NCBI GenBank assembly: GCA_963663525.2 | Contig: CAXXHC010000004.1 | Coordinates: forward strand, 1 to 64,000 | Direction of reading: 5' to 3' | DNA length: 64,000 bases | DNA from: G963663525 sp963663525 | GTDB lineage: Bacteria > Myxococcota_A > SURF-8 > G963663525 | In this document: in pieces, positions 57,525 through 64,000 of the stretch | Layout of the letters: every line of letters begins with the position of its first letter | How positions within the stretch are numbered: the first letter of the stretch is position 1 | The notes under the pieces: model-generated | What the model saw: the letters and a program-made list of their open reading frames with translations, nothing else | Told to the model about the DNA's origin: nothing | The model's database searches: none | Position numbers and translations under genes: made by a program

Positions 57525-59068
57525 ATGATTCGATTCAAAGGTACGGGCCGGAGGTTGACAACAATCTCCACCGGGTCGTAGCTTTCGTAGCGTTCCTGGG
57601 CGCGTCGCAGCAGGGCACAGCGGATCGCATCTACGCAATGATCGTGGCCTTTCGAATAGACCACTCCGTTGCTCGTGAGAATGTAGGTCTGGGTACAGAG
57701 TTGATCTTCGATCTCATGGTCAGATTTCGGCAGTTTCAGCTTGCGAGCATTAAGGCTCTCGTTGATCAGCGCCGTCATCTGCTCTTTCACGCGCTTCTTG
57801 ATGGGCTTGCCCGCATTGTCTTCCCCCACCGCAATGGTCCCTCCGAAGTCGTAGCCGACGAGCCGTCCCGCCAGATGCAGGTCCCGGTATTTGTCCAGGC
57901 CAAGCAGTTCCTGCACCACGCTCATGCCGTTGCCGCCACGATCCACGCCGATTCCCACCGGCGCATACAACCGGTCGATCAAGGCCACGATTTCGGTGAT
58001 GACCGGATACGCCACATGCTCGGCATGAATGCGCAGCACGAGCGTCAACGTTTGGATCTCCGGATCCTCTTCGAACAGCAACAATTCCGTGGGATCCGAG
58101 GTGTAACCAAGATCGCCGCCCAACCAGTAGGTGCCGTTGCCACCGGTCAGGTCCAACACCTGCTCCAGACGCATTCGGATGGCTTTTTCGTCCTCGCAGC
58201 CCTCCAGATGCTCGCCGGTGAGGATACGTTTTCGGTACTCCGGAAGATCCTTCAAGGCCCGAATCACCTGTTCGGTGACAAAAGCTCCATAAGCCGGTTT
58301 GCCATGCTCGCCAGCGACTTCATGCTGCCAACCGGGGGTATCTTTCCCGCCGTAGAAATCCAATAACTCTTGTTCACGTTTGTCCGACCAGTCGGGTGCC
58401 ATCCAACTCGGCCAGCGAAAGATTTTCCAGGATTTGCTTTGGGTGATGCGGTAGTACGCAGTGTTTCTGAGACCATTCGGCGTCGAGTACACACGAAAGA
58501 TTCCGCCTGCATTCAGGCATTGTCGGAGTGCATCCCAGGCTTTGTCCGGTACCCAGGCCGCTTCGTCCACCAGCAGAAGATCCACATGAAGCGATCGAAA
58601 GGCTGCGCCGATATCCCCGGCGGGTCGAAAATACACGGAGCTGCCGTTGGTGAAGAACACCTCGAAGTAGGGATGCCGCTTGATTTTCGGTTTGTTTCCC
58701 GCTTTTCTGGCAATGCTGGCTTTCAACTCTTTCACGCGATCCAACTGAAATTCCACTTCCTCGATGATGGCGTCGAGATGCCCTTGATACGGAGCACCGA
58801 CCAGCACGGCTTTTCCCGGATGGGTAAACAGGAACCACAGCAGCATCGTGGACAGATCGACAGTTTTTCCCACGGCACGGCCATCCAGATGGACGATCCG
58901 CTTGCTCGTGCATTCGAGATCTTCGATTTGGTAGGAACGATACCGACGTGGTGATCCGTCGCGGTTTTTCAGAAACGCTTCCCCCCATTTGGCCGGGCTG
59001 GTGAGAATGGCAAGGAGGGCTCGTTCTTCGTCGGTCAGGACTTGTTTGTTGTTCGTTGTATTCGTCAT
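57518..59068 (-). CDS. terminase large subunit
   Basis: 516 residues from MTNTTNNKQVLTDEERALLA; GGGAAAG lies six bases upstream. The ATPase has a Walker A-like HLDGRAVGKTVDLS, Walker B LLLVDEAAW and a coupling motif VYSTPNG. The nuclease has WLGGDLGYTSDPTELLLF, VGIGVDRGGNG and HDHCVDAIRCALL with the metal-binding Asp residues. It packages phage DNA through the portal. The small subunit gene lies 4 kb upstream, separated by plus-strand cargo. Confidence 0.93.
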   Translation of the reverse strand: MTNTTNNKQVLTDEERALLAILTSPAKWGEAFLKNRDGSPRRYRSYQIEDLECTSKRIVHLDGRAVGKTVDLSTMLLWFLFTHPGKAVLVGAPYQGHLDAIIEEVEFQLDRVKELKASIARKAGNKPKIKRHPYFEVFFTNGSSVYFRPAGDIGAAFRSLHVDLLLVDEAAWVPDKAWDALRQCLNAGGIFRVYSTPNGLRNTAYYRITQSKSWKIFRWPSWMAPDWSDKREQELLDFYGGKDTPGWQHEVAGEHGKPAYGAFVTEQVIRALKDLPEYRKRILTGEHLEGCEDEKAIRMRLEQVLDLTGGNGTYWLGGDLGYTSDPTELLLFEEDPEIQTLTLVLRIHAEHVAYPVITEIVALIDRLYAPVGIGVDRGGNGMSVVQELLGLDKYRDLHLAGRLVGYDFGGTIAVGEDNAGKPIKKRVKEQMTALINESLNARKLKLPKSDHEIEDQLCTQTYILTSNGVVYSKGHDHCVDAIRCALLRRAQERYESYDPVEIVVNLRPVPLNRIIY

Positions 59069-59460
59069 CGTAACTTTCCCATGAGCAAAAGACGATTTTT
59101 CAGATCGCCAGTTTGAAGTTGCAAATATGGCTTTCCCCAAAAGTCGACCCATAGCGACGAATTTCGACGCCGTCCGGTGTCAATCTTTGACCTTTCTTTG
59201 AAGCGAAATTCCCGCGAGATTTCGGGGGCTTGCAGGTTCGTAGACCTTTTGCGTCCATGGCGTAGACCCTGTGCGTCACATGGTTCGGTAAAGAGAGAAA
59301 TCAAGATTTCCACGCAGATTCCGAAACCCGAAAAGCCTAAAGAATCCGCAGGCTTGGCACGTCGCATTTCTTTTCGAAAACCATGAAAACTGGAACACCT
59401 TTCGCAACATGACATGGACAACGCGAGAGAAACCGCCAACCCCGAACCAAGGAGAGCACG
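59069..59460. other. non-coding junction between terminase and cargo operon
   Basis: Divergent upstream regions of the terminase (minus) and of the small-gene operon (plus). A 69-codon plus-strand frame at 59177-59386 lacks a good ribosome site and is not called. No clear promoter boxes or repeats were found; the boundary of the inserted cargo probably lies here. Confidence 0.35.
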
Positions 59461-59661
59461 ATGAGCGCCAAACAAACCTACGAAACCCGGATGAAAGAAA
59501 TCAGGCAGCGGATGGAGACGATCCGCAAGGAACTGGATCGCCATCAGCGGGAATTCAAACGCGACGAACGGAACTATGGCTTCGCGGGTGACCTGGGGCA
59601 TATCAGCCACGAATTGCATCAGATCGAAGCTTTTTTGAAAAACGAAGACATCGACGACTAA
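59461..59661 (+). CDS. small coiled-coil cargo protein
   Basis: 66 residues, AAGGAG before ATG. Almost entirely helical and charged: TYETRMKEIRQRMETIRKELDRHQREFKRDER, then GDLGHISHELHQIEAFLKNED. First of five small plus-strand genes leading to the tyrosine recombinase, 12 bases before the next. No family recognised. Confidence 0.65.
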   Translation: MSAKQTYETRMKEIRQRMETIRKELDRHQREFKRDERNYGFAGDLGHISHELHQIEAFLKNEDIDD

Positions 59662-59673
59662 AGGAGAAAAACC

Positions 59674-59997
59674 ATGGCCCGCCTGATCAAAACGCTGAAC
59701 GCGAAAGACGCCACCGGAAAGACCATCCAACATGCCCTCTGGGATACGAATTACAGCTACCAGACCCACTGCTGGGAAGAAGCCACGGACCGCAACCGCA
59801 TCGTCGACGAGATTGAATACGACGGCCTCGCCGACCGTCAGGCCACCCGCACGATGGCCATGGGAACGCTGCGCAGCCTGCATCAACAAACCTTGAACGA
59901 GATTCACGGCGATCGCTACACCGACAAACGGGGAACCACCTGGACCTGGGACACGGACATGGGTCGCTATGTCACCATCCCCAATCACGACTGCTGA
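59674..59997 (+). CDS. small cargo protein of unknown function
   Basis: 107 residues with AAAGGAG before ATG. Begins MARLIKTLNAKDATGKTIQH and includes GTTWTWDTDMGRYVTIPNHDC; mixed alpha/beta with several aromatic residues, no recognised domain, no membrane segment. Evenly spaced in the operon (12 bases from each neighbour). Confidence 0.65.
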   Translation: MARLIKTLNAKDATGKTIQHALWDTNYSYQTHCWEEATDRNRIVDEIEYDGLADRQATRTMAMGTLRSLHQQTLNEIHGDRYTDKRGTTWTWDTDMGRYVTIPNHDC

Positions 59998-60009
59998 AAG
60001 GAACGAACC

Positions 60010-60339
60010 ATGAGCACGACCATGAACGACCAGGCACGCATCCTCGAAGCCACGATCGACGGCATCACCATCCAGGCGGATCTCACCGGAATGAACGACG
60101 ACTTCTCCCGCTACAAAGGCTACGACATCGATGAGCTGAAACAGGTTTTCAACCTGGTCTGCGATCCAAAGGACTGGCGAGCGCCCATCGCGGTCTGGGT
60201 ATCGGGCGAGGGCGTGCTGCCGGTGGTCGCCGCCATTGAATTCATGACCGCTACCCACCCGAGCGTACAACTCGACCCGGAACGGATGAAATACTTGGTC
60301 GAGAGTGAAGGATACCGCAACGGACCGGCTGGACCGTAA
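60010..60339 (+). CDS. small cargo protein of unknown function
   Basis: 109 residues, AAAGGAACGAACC before ATG. ILEATIDGITIQADLTGMNDDFSRYKGYDIDELKQVFNLVCDPKDWRAPIAVWVSGEGVLPVVAAIEFMTATHPSV suggests a compact alpha/beta protein. No family recognised. In operon with the recombinase. Confidence 0.65.
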   Translation: MSTTMNDQARILEATIDGITIQADLTGMNDDFSRYKGYDIDELKQVFNLVCDPKDWRAPIAVWVSGEGVLPVVAAIEFMTATHPSVQLDPERMKYLVESEGYRNGPAGP

Positions 60340-60384
60340 CCCATCCCGGCCATCATCACCCACCCCGAACAGAAGGAAGAAACC

Positions 60385-60828
60385 ATGACCACCGTAACCC
60401 TGAAACAAGCCTGCACCGAGTACCTGGAACACCTGAAAGCCATCGGCAAAAAGCCCAGCACTCTCGGGACAGCCAGAAGGACTCTCGATTTGATGATCTC
60501 CGCCATGGGCGAAGACAAAGAGGTCGGCAACATCCTGCCGGTCCATGTCAGCACGTTTTTCAAAAGCGAAGCGGCCACCATGCAACCGGGAAAGGATGGT
60601 TTGAAACCACGAGCTCAGGCCAGCATCCTGCAGATCCGACGCATCGTCCGCGCTGCCCTCGTCTGGTGGCACGAGCAAGGTCACTGCACGACCCTCGCTT
60701 TGCCGAAATCTGAACGCCGCTTTCTTGAGCCGAAAGGAAAGCGGACCAAGGAAATGAACAAACAGGACAACGTAAAACCCCCGACAACCGAGGAACAGAC
60801 CCAGGTCGAAACTGGACCGGAAGCCTAA
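60385..60828 (+). CDS. stand-alone core-binding (SAM-like) domain protein
   Basis: 147 residues with AGAAGGAAGAAACC before ATG. Residues 1-115 resemble the N-terminal core-binding domain of tyrosine recombinases (TLKQACTEYLEHLKAIGKKPSTLGTARRTLDLMISAMGEDKEVGNILPVHVSTFFKSE, then ILQIRRIVRAALVWWHEQGH). The catalytic domain is absent and the C-terminal 35 residues are disordered. It could bind recombination core sites as an accessory or antagonist of the recombinase encoded downstream. Confidence 0.65.
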   Translation: MTTVTLKQACTEYLEHLKAIGKKPSTLGTARRTLDLMISAMGEDKEVGNILPVHVSTFFKSEAATMQPGKDGLKPRAQASILQIRRIVRAALVWWHEQGHCTTLALPKSERRFLEPKGKRTKEMNKQDNVKPPTTEEQTQVETGPEA

Positions 60829-60897
60829 TCGATCCCCACTCGAAACGGTCCCGGTATTCATGGCCGAGGCCGTTTCTTGATCCGAAAGGAGAACACC

Positions 60898-61101
60898 ATG
60901 CACGTACAAAAAGGCGATACCATTCGCTTGATTGCCATGCCGGGCGATCCCGATCCGATCCCATCTGGCACGGTAGGTGTCGTCATCGAAGTCACCGAAG
61001 GTCCTTTGGCGCAAATCGAGGTCGACTGGATTGGAGTGAATCGATCCTTGTTTTTGGTTCCCGGTGTGGATCTTTTCGAAATCATCGAACGGGGGAAATG
61101 A
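60898..61101 (+). CDS. DUF4314-like small protein
   Basis: 67 residues from MHVQKGDTIRLIAMPGDPDP, with AAAGGAG before ATG; a start seven codons earlier is less supported. The small beta-barrel pattern GDTIRLIAMPGDPDPIPSGTVGVVIEVTE, then QIEVDWIGVNRSLFLVPGVDLFEII, matches DUF4314 proteins of mobile elements. Ends three bases before the recombinase ATG. Confidence 0.8.
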   Translation: MHVQKGDTIRLIAMPGDPDPIPSGTVGVVIEVTEGPLAQIEVDWIGVNRSLFLVPGVDLFEIIERGK

Positions 61102-61104
61102 CCC

Positions 61105-61989
61105 ATGCGTCTTTCCCAATCTATCGAAGATTTTGCGTTTCACTTGAGAGCGAACGGAAAAAGTCCAAGGACTATCGAGGGTTACCATCGGGATCTCGAC
61201 ATGCTTCATGTCTTCCTCGGGGACATTCTGGTAAATACCCTGACCCCGGACAGGATGGCTCGCTTCGTCGCTTCGGACGAAGTTTGTCTCAAGATCTCCG
61301 GGGAACGAAAAGCCGAGGTCACCATCAATCGAACCAAGGCTGCATTGAAATCCTTTGGGCGATGGTTGGAAAAAACCGGTGTTGTCGACCGCGATCCGGC
61401 ACGGGTATTGGAAATTCATCGAGCAACCAGGAAGTCGCCCTCGGCCTTCACCGAGCCGGAACGCAAACGATTTCTCCGGGAATTGGCCTCTCGGAAGGGA
61501 TCGACGGCTCAGCGAGATCGAGTGATGGCCGCGCTTATGCTCGGCACAGGGATCCGACTTTCTGAGCTGGTCGGCCTGGACATCGCCGATGTGGATCTGG
61601 AGACCAAGCATTTCACCATCCATGCCAAGGGAGGACGGACGGAAACACGTTTTCTGGGCTCCGATCTTCGCCGATGGCTGCGTAAATACCTGAGAGTCCG
61701 CGCCGACATGGACACCCATTCCACGGCACTCTTTCTTTCGAACCGAAACACCAGGATTTCCACGCGACAAGTCCAAACCCGCTTCAAACTCTGGCTGACC
61801 TGGGCCGGGATCAACAGGCCAGGACTCACCGTTCATTCGCTGCGTCATACGTTTGGTACTCGGCTGTACCGCAAAACCAAGGATCTCGTCCTGGTAGGCC
61901 GGGCCATGGGACATCGCACCATTGAGGCGACCCGGATCTACGTCCATCCGGACGCCGACGTCCTGGAGGACGCGATCGAAAGTCTGTGA
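61105..61989 (+). CDS. tyrosine recombinase/integrase (XerC/D-like)
   Basis: 294 residues, GGGGGAAATGACCC before ATG. N-terminal core-binding domain (IEDFAFHLRANGKSPRTIEGYHRDLDMLHVFLGD). Catalytic set: Arg in GTGIRLSELVGLDIADVD, Lys in FTIHAKGGRTETRFLG, HSLRHTFGTRLY (His, Arg), GHRTIEATRIYVH (His, Tyr). All residues present and length typical. Last gene of the cargo operon. It may integrate the prophage or move the cargo block itself. Confidence 0.93.
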   Translation: MRLSQSIEDFAFHLRANGKSPRTIEGYHRDLDMLHVFLGDILVNTLTPDRMARFVASDEVCLKISGERKAEVTINRTKAALKSFGRWLEKTGVVDRDPARVLEIHRATRKSPSAFTEPERKRFLRELASRKGSTAQRDRVMAALMLGTGIRLSELVGLDIADVDLETKHFTIHAKGGRTETRFLGSDLRRWLRKYLRVRADMDTHSTALFLSNRNTRISTRQVQTRFKLWLTWAGINRPGLTVHSLRHTFGTRLYRKTKDLVLVGRAMGHRTIEATRIYVHPDADVLEDAIESL

Positions 61990-61991
61990 GA

Positions 61992-62204
61992 CTACCGGCG
62001 GCATGTATCCCCCTCAACGTCTTGATTTTCAACTGCTTTTTGTTCTCCGGAGTCGGTCCCGGTATCGAGCGAGGACAACGAGATCCCCGGCATGGTGAAT
62101 CCGCATTTGCGGCACACCAGGATCCCCATATCATCGCCGCAGGATGCACATCCCCGCCACTCGGCCAACCCGGAACAATGTGGACATGTTACTTCGATAG
62201 GCAT
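61992..62204 (-). CDS. small zinc-ribbon protein
   Basis: 70 residues with AGGAGG seven bases before ATG. CPHCSGLAEWRGCASCGDDMGILVCRKCG holds three CxxC pairs that would bind one or two zinc ions. The C-terminal part is polar. It converges on the recombinase gene with a two-base gap. Small zinc-ribbon proteins are common phage cargo; role unknown. Confidence 0.7.
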   Translation of the reverse strand: MPIEVTCPHCSGLAEWRGCASCGDDMGILVCRKCGFTMPGISLSSLDTGTDSGEQKAVENQDVEGDTCRR

Positions 62205-62347
62205 AAGATAACCTCCTGTAATGCTTGTTGTTTTTTATCGTCCAAGTCGTCTTGGACGAGATGTTCGCCAACCCCGAATCCCCAGTTTTCGCGAGCTTGC
62301 AAAGATCGAGTTAGCGTCTTTAACGAGCTTTTTTTCGCGCTTTTCAC

Positions 62348-62410
62348 GAAACGAAGCCAAGTGACCGGATTCGTTTCGATATTGATTGTGTTTACGGGTC
62401 GTGGTATCTT
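62348..62410 (+). promoter_or_regulatory. promoter and operator-like repeat of the VapBC pair
   Basis: TTGATT (62382-62387), 17 bases, TATCTT (62405-62410), 24 bases before ATG. Directly upstream GAAACGA (62348-62354) and TCGTTTC (62371-62377) form a perfect inverted repeat that could bind the toxin-antitoxin complex. Confidence 0.5.
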
Positions 62411-62433
62411 GAAACTGCAAAGGAGGTGGACCC

Positions 62434-62646
62434 ATGATAACCACCGAAGAGTTGATGAAAGCCATGGAAAATTTGCCGGAGAAGGAATTGGAACGAGTGA
62501 AACTCCGAGCCGACGAATTGATCCGAGCAAAGAAACCCAGCCCCCCTCCCAAACGGGGAGAACGCATTCGCGCCTTGGCCGGACGCTTCGACCTTGGAGA
62601 ATGCTTGAAGCCCGATTGGGATCGCGAAATGCTGTACGAGGACTGA
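62434..62646 (+). CDS. VapB-like antitoxin
   Basis: 70 residues, AAAGGAGGTGG before ATG. Helical N-terminal half (TEELMKAMENLPEKELERVKLRADELIRAK) and a C-terminal toxin-binding-type stretch (IRALAGRFDLGECLKPDWDREMLYED). Its place four bases before a PIN toxin gene identifies it; no standard AbrB or RHH motif is evident. Confidence 0.75.
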   Translation: MITTEELMKAMENLPEKELERVKLRADELIRAKKPSPPPKRGERIRALAGRFDLGECLKPDWDREMLYED

Positions 62647-62650
62647 GCGC

Positions 62651-63082
62651 ATGATGTTTATCGACAGCAACGTACTTGTTTCGCTTTTCATCTCTTCCGC
62701 TCCTTTTCACAAAAGAGCTGCTGCTTTCTTCGATACCTTGATCGACTCCGGGGAGTCCGTGGTGATTTCGCCGCAGGTCATCATGGAATCGTTCCGGGCC
62801 ATGACCCACGAAAAGATCTTTCCGGATCGGGTCAACGCCGCCCAGTTTCGTGAAGTGATTATCGATTTCCTCACCGACCCTGCGGTGGTTCTGGTAGGAC
62901 CGAACAGAAAAACAGTCGATCTCGCTCTTTACGCTGCGGAGAAAAAGGACATTCGTTCTTCGACGATTTACGACTACCAGCTTTACGGCACCATGCTTGA
63001 ACACGGAATTACGAAGATCGCCACGTTCAACGTGAAGCATTTTCGGGGGTTGGAAGGCATCGAGCTGGTCGAGATTCCCTGA
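62651..63082 (+). CDS. PIN-domain toxin (VapC-like ribonuclease)
   Basis: 143 residues. PIN fold: MMFIDSNVLVSLFI with the first Asp, VVISPQVIMESFRAMT with Glu, SSTIYDYQLYGTMLEHGITKIATFNVKHF with Asp and the TFN motif. These acidic residues coordinate metal for RNA cleavage. Coupled to the antitoxin gene. It ends two bases before the convergent small-terminase-like gene. Confidence 0.88.
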   Translation: MMFIDSNVLVSLFISSAPFHKRAAAFFDTLIDSGESVVISPQVIMESFRAMTHEKIFPDRVNAAQFREVIIDFLTDPAVVLVGPNRKTVDLALYAAEKKDIRSSTIYDYQLYGTMLEHGITKIATFNVKHFRGLEGIELVEIP

Positions 63083-63084
63083 CC

Positions 63085-63690
63085 TCATTTCCCACCGTCC
63101 TTTTCAGATTCGCTTTTCACTTCCACCACATCCACATCGATCACCTCCGGATCCGGTAGCGCTTGAACCGTGTCACTTTCCATTCCCAACCGTTGTGCTT
63201 TCATGAACAAAGCAGCGACGACCTCGGCAGGGGAATTGCCGGTGGATAAGGAGGTGTCTTTCGACTCCCTTGTCACCTGAAGAGCCTTCAACTCCCGGTG
63301 AAGAAGTCGGTGCAAGATGTCCAGAGCGTCCGGCGGCGCTCCTTTGGTCACGGCGGTCTGCCATTTCGTTTCAAGAACGGCCAGTCGCTCCAATGCCCTC
63401 CGGTCAGTGACCGAAGGATTGGGGACGTCTTTCAGATACTCGTCCAAGTAGGTTTCGTAGATCGGCTGCTCTTCCGGCAACAGTCGGGGAGAGTAAGCGC
63501 CGTGCTTCGCGGCGTTACGATTGCCCTTGGGAGCGTGGGCCGTCTTCGGTTTTTTGGGCATCTTCTTCGGACGCCCGCCCGCTCCGTGATAATGGCAAAC
63601 GTCGTATCCGGGGACCGCCCAATTCTTGCAGCGCTCGCCGCTTTGCTTGCTTTTCGCCTTGCATTGCTTTTTTTCGATTTTTTCCGTCAC
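63085..63690 (-). CDS. terminase small subunit-like protein
   Basis: 201 residues from GTG with GAGG six bases upstream. The N terminus has a zinc-binding-like set (CKAKSKQSGERCKNWAVPGYDVCHYHG) and the motif GRPKKMPKKPKTAHAPKGNRNAAKHGAYS, common in proteins directly upstream of phage terminases. The helical remainder (RRALERLAVLETKWQTAV, LDILHRLLHRELKALQV) is consistent with a small terminase. Assigned from motif and position; separated from the large subunit by cargo. Confidence 0.65.
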   Translation of the reverse strand: MTEKIEKKQCKAKSKQSGERCKNWAVPGYDVCHYHGAGGRPKKMPKKPKTAHAPKGNRNAAKHGAYSPRLLPEEQPIYETYLDEYLKDVPNPSVTDRRALERLAVLETKWQTAVTKGAPPDALDILHRLLHRELKALQVTRESKDTSLSTGNSPAEVVAALFMKAQRLGMESDTVQALPDPEVIDVDVVEVKSESEKDGGK

Positions 63691-63729
63691 TTTTAGCCTC
63701 GCATTCCTGAAAAATCCATGAGGTTCCTG

Positions 63730-64000
63730 TTATTTCTCGTCCCCATCGCCCCCCGCAGGCAGGCTCGTCGCGGACTCGTTCAAAATCCGTCTGACGTGTC
63801 GCACGCTGAGGCATAGTTTTTTGGCGATTTGCTTATTGCTGAGACCTTCATCCCGAAGCAGCCTGACATAGTCGTTTCGGGAATCCCGATCCACAGGATC
63901 CTCGATGGGAAACCAGGCCAGCTTGCCTTCCAGATATTCCAGGACTTGAATGTACAAATTCCTGGGCAAGACAAACTTGGCGTTGACATAACGTCGATCT
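63730..64000 (-). CDS. CD3324/Mor-like HTH protein, 5' end beyond window
   Basis: The frame remains open to the right edge. Visible residues DRRYVNAKFVLPRNLYIQVLEYLEGKLAWFP, then RNDYVRLLRDEGLSNKQIAKKLCLSVRHVRRIL, match the CD3324/Mor-related pattern: an N-terminal helix bundle and C-terminal helix-turn-helix. Such proteins activate transcription in Mu-like phages. It is first in the visible phage operon. The C terminus ends ATSLPAGGDGDEK. Confidence 0.65.
   Translation of the reverse strand, partial: DRRYVNAKFVLPRNLYIQVLEYLEGKLAWFPIEDPVDRDSRNDYVRLLRDEGLSNKQIAKKLCLSVRHVRRILNESATSLPAGGDGDEK

Noticed and set aside
59065..62004. 979-codon open frame on the minus strand
   Set aside because: It is antisense to six plus-strand genes with good ribosome sites, including a complete tyrosine recombinase, and shows no family features; a GC-rich codon-phase shadow.
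62189..63088. 299-codon open frame on the minus strand
   Set aside because: Antisense to the VapBC pair, which has clear motifs; composition is that of a shadow frame.

Overview
The window looks like a chromosomal segment of a myxobacterium-like or other deltaproteobacterium-related bacterium carrying a prophage. Four things suggest this: many lipoproteins with 'DGD'-rich acidic linkers, cysteine-rich repeats of the myxobacterial type, a surface protein ending in Gly5-Cys plus a membrane segment plus basic residues (MYXO-CTERM-like), and a TIGR02147-type regulator. No rRNA, complete tRNA or CRISPR array was seen.

Region 1 (1-18.9 kb) is a mobile-element and scar zone. It holds a hypothetical nuclease-like protein and a complete ISL3 element (998-2509, 8-bp target duplication). 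Next comes a 2359-residue secreted cysteine-rich protein whose gene carries about 2.7 tandem copies of a 918-bp unit. A complete IS1380 element (10306-11873, 4-bp duplication) abuts that gene's candidate promoter. Beyond it lie broken pieces: two halves of rve-type transposases, a diverged repeat present in inverted orientation at 11.9 and 18.7 kb, a 17-residue fragment of a phage baseplate gene, a beheaded plsC, and a beheaded large serine recombinase. The intact genes here are an XRE-HU pair, an HTH protein and a lipoprotein.

Region 2 (19.25-31.6 kb) is one tightly packed plus-strand operon. The order is: TIGR02147 regulator, Cys-rich lipoprotein, DUF1566 lipoprotein, lamin-tail/CotH-kinase lipoprotein, DUF4956 membrane protein, HlyD-like adaptor with an extra beta-propeller-like domain, TolC-like outer-membrane protein, VTC-domain protein, and a double lamin-tail lipoprotein. 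A convergent lipoprotein carries the same propeller-like domain. CotH (protein kinase fold), VTC (polyphosphate polymerase fold), DUF4956 and an envelope-spanning adaptor/channel pair suggest an uncharacterised envelope phosphorylation or polyphosphate system. This is the best candidate for a new system.

Region 3 (31.8-64 kb) is a contractile-tailed prophage read on the minus strand, with its 5' end beyond the right edge. In transcription order it has a CD3324/Mor-like regulator, a small-terminase-like protein, large terminase, portal, Mu F-like head protein, a DNA adenine methyltransferase-prohead protease-scaffold fusion, decoration and major capsid proteins, connectors, sheath, tube, holin, endolysin, a tail chaperone with a classic A AAA AAC frameshift site, tape measure, baseplate genes (D, V, W, J, I) and a tail fibre. 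It ends at an intrinsic terminator (32104-32137). Three plus-strand cargo blocks interrupt it: an AbrB/Doc toxin-antitoxin pair, a small-gene operon ending in a tyrosine recombinase, and a VapBC pair. Between the prophage end and the host lies a non-coding stretch with helically phased TCCATG repeats and perfect palindromes.
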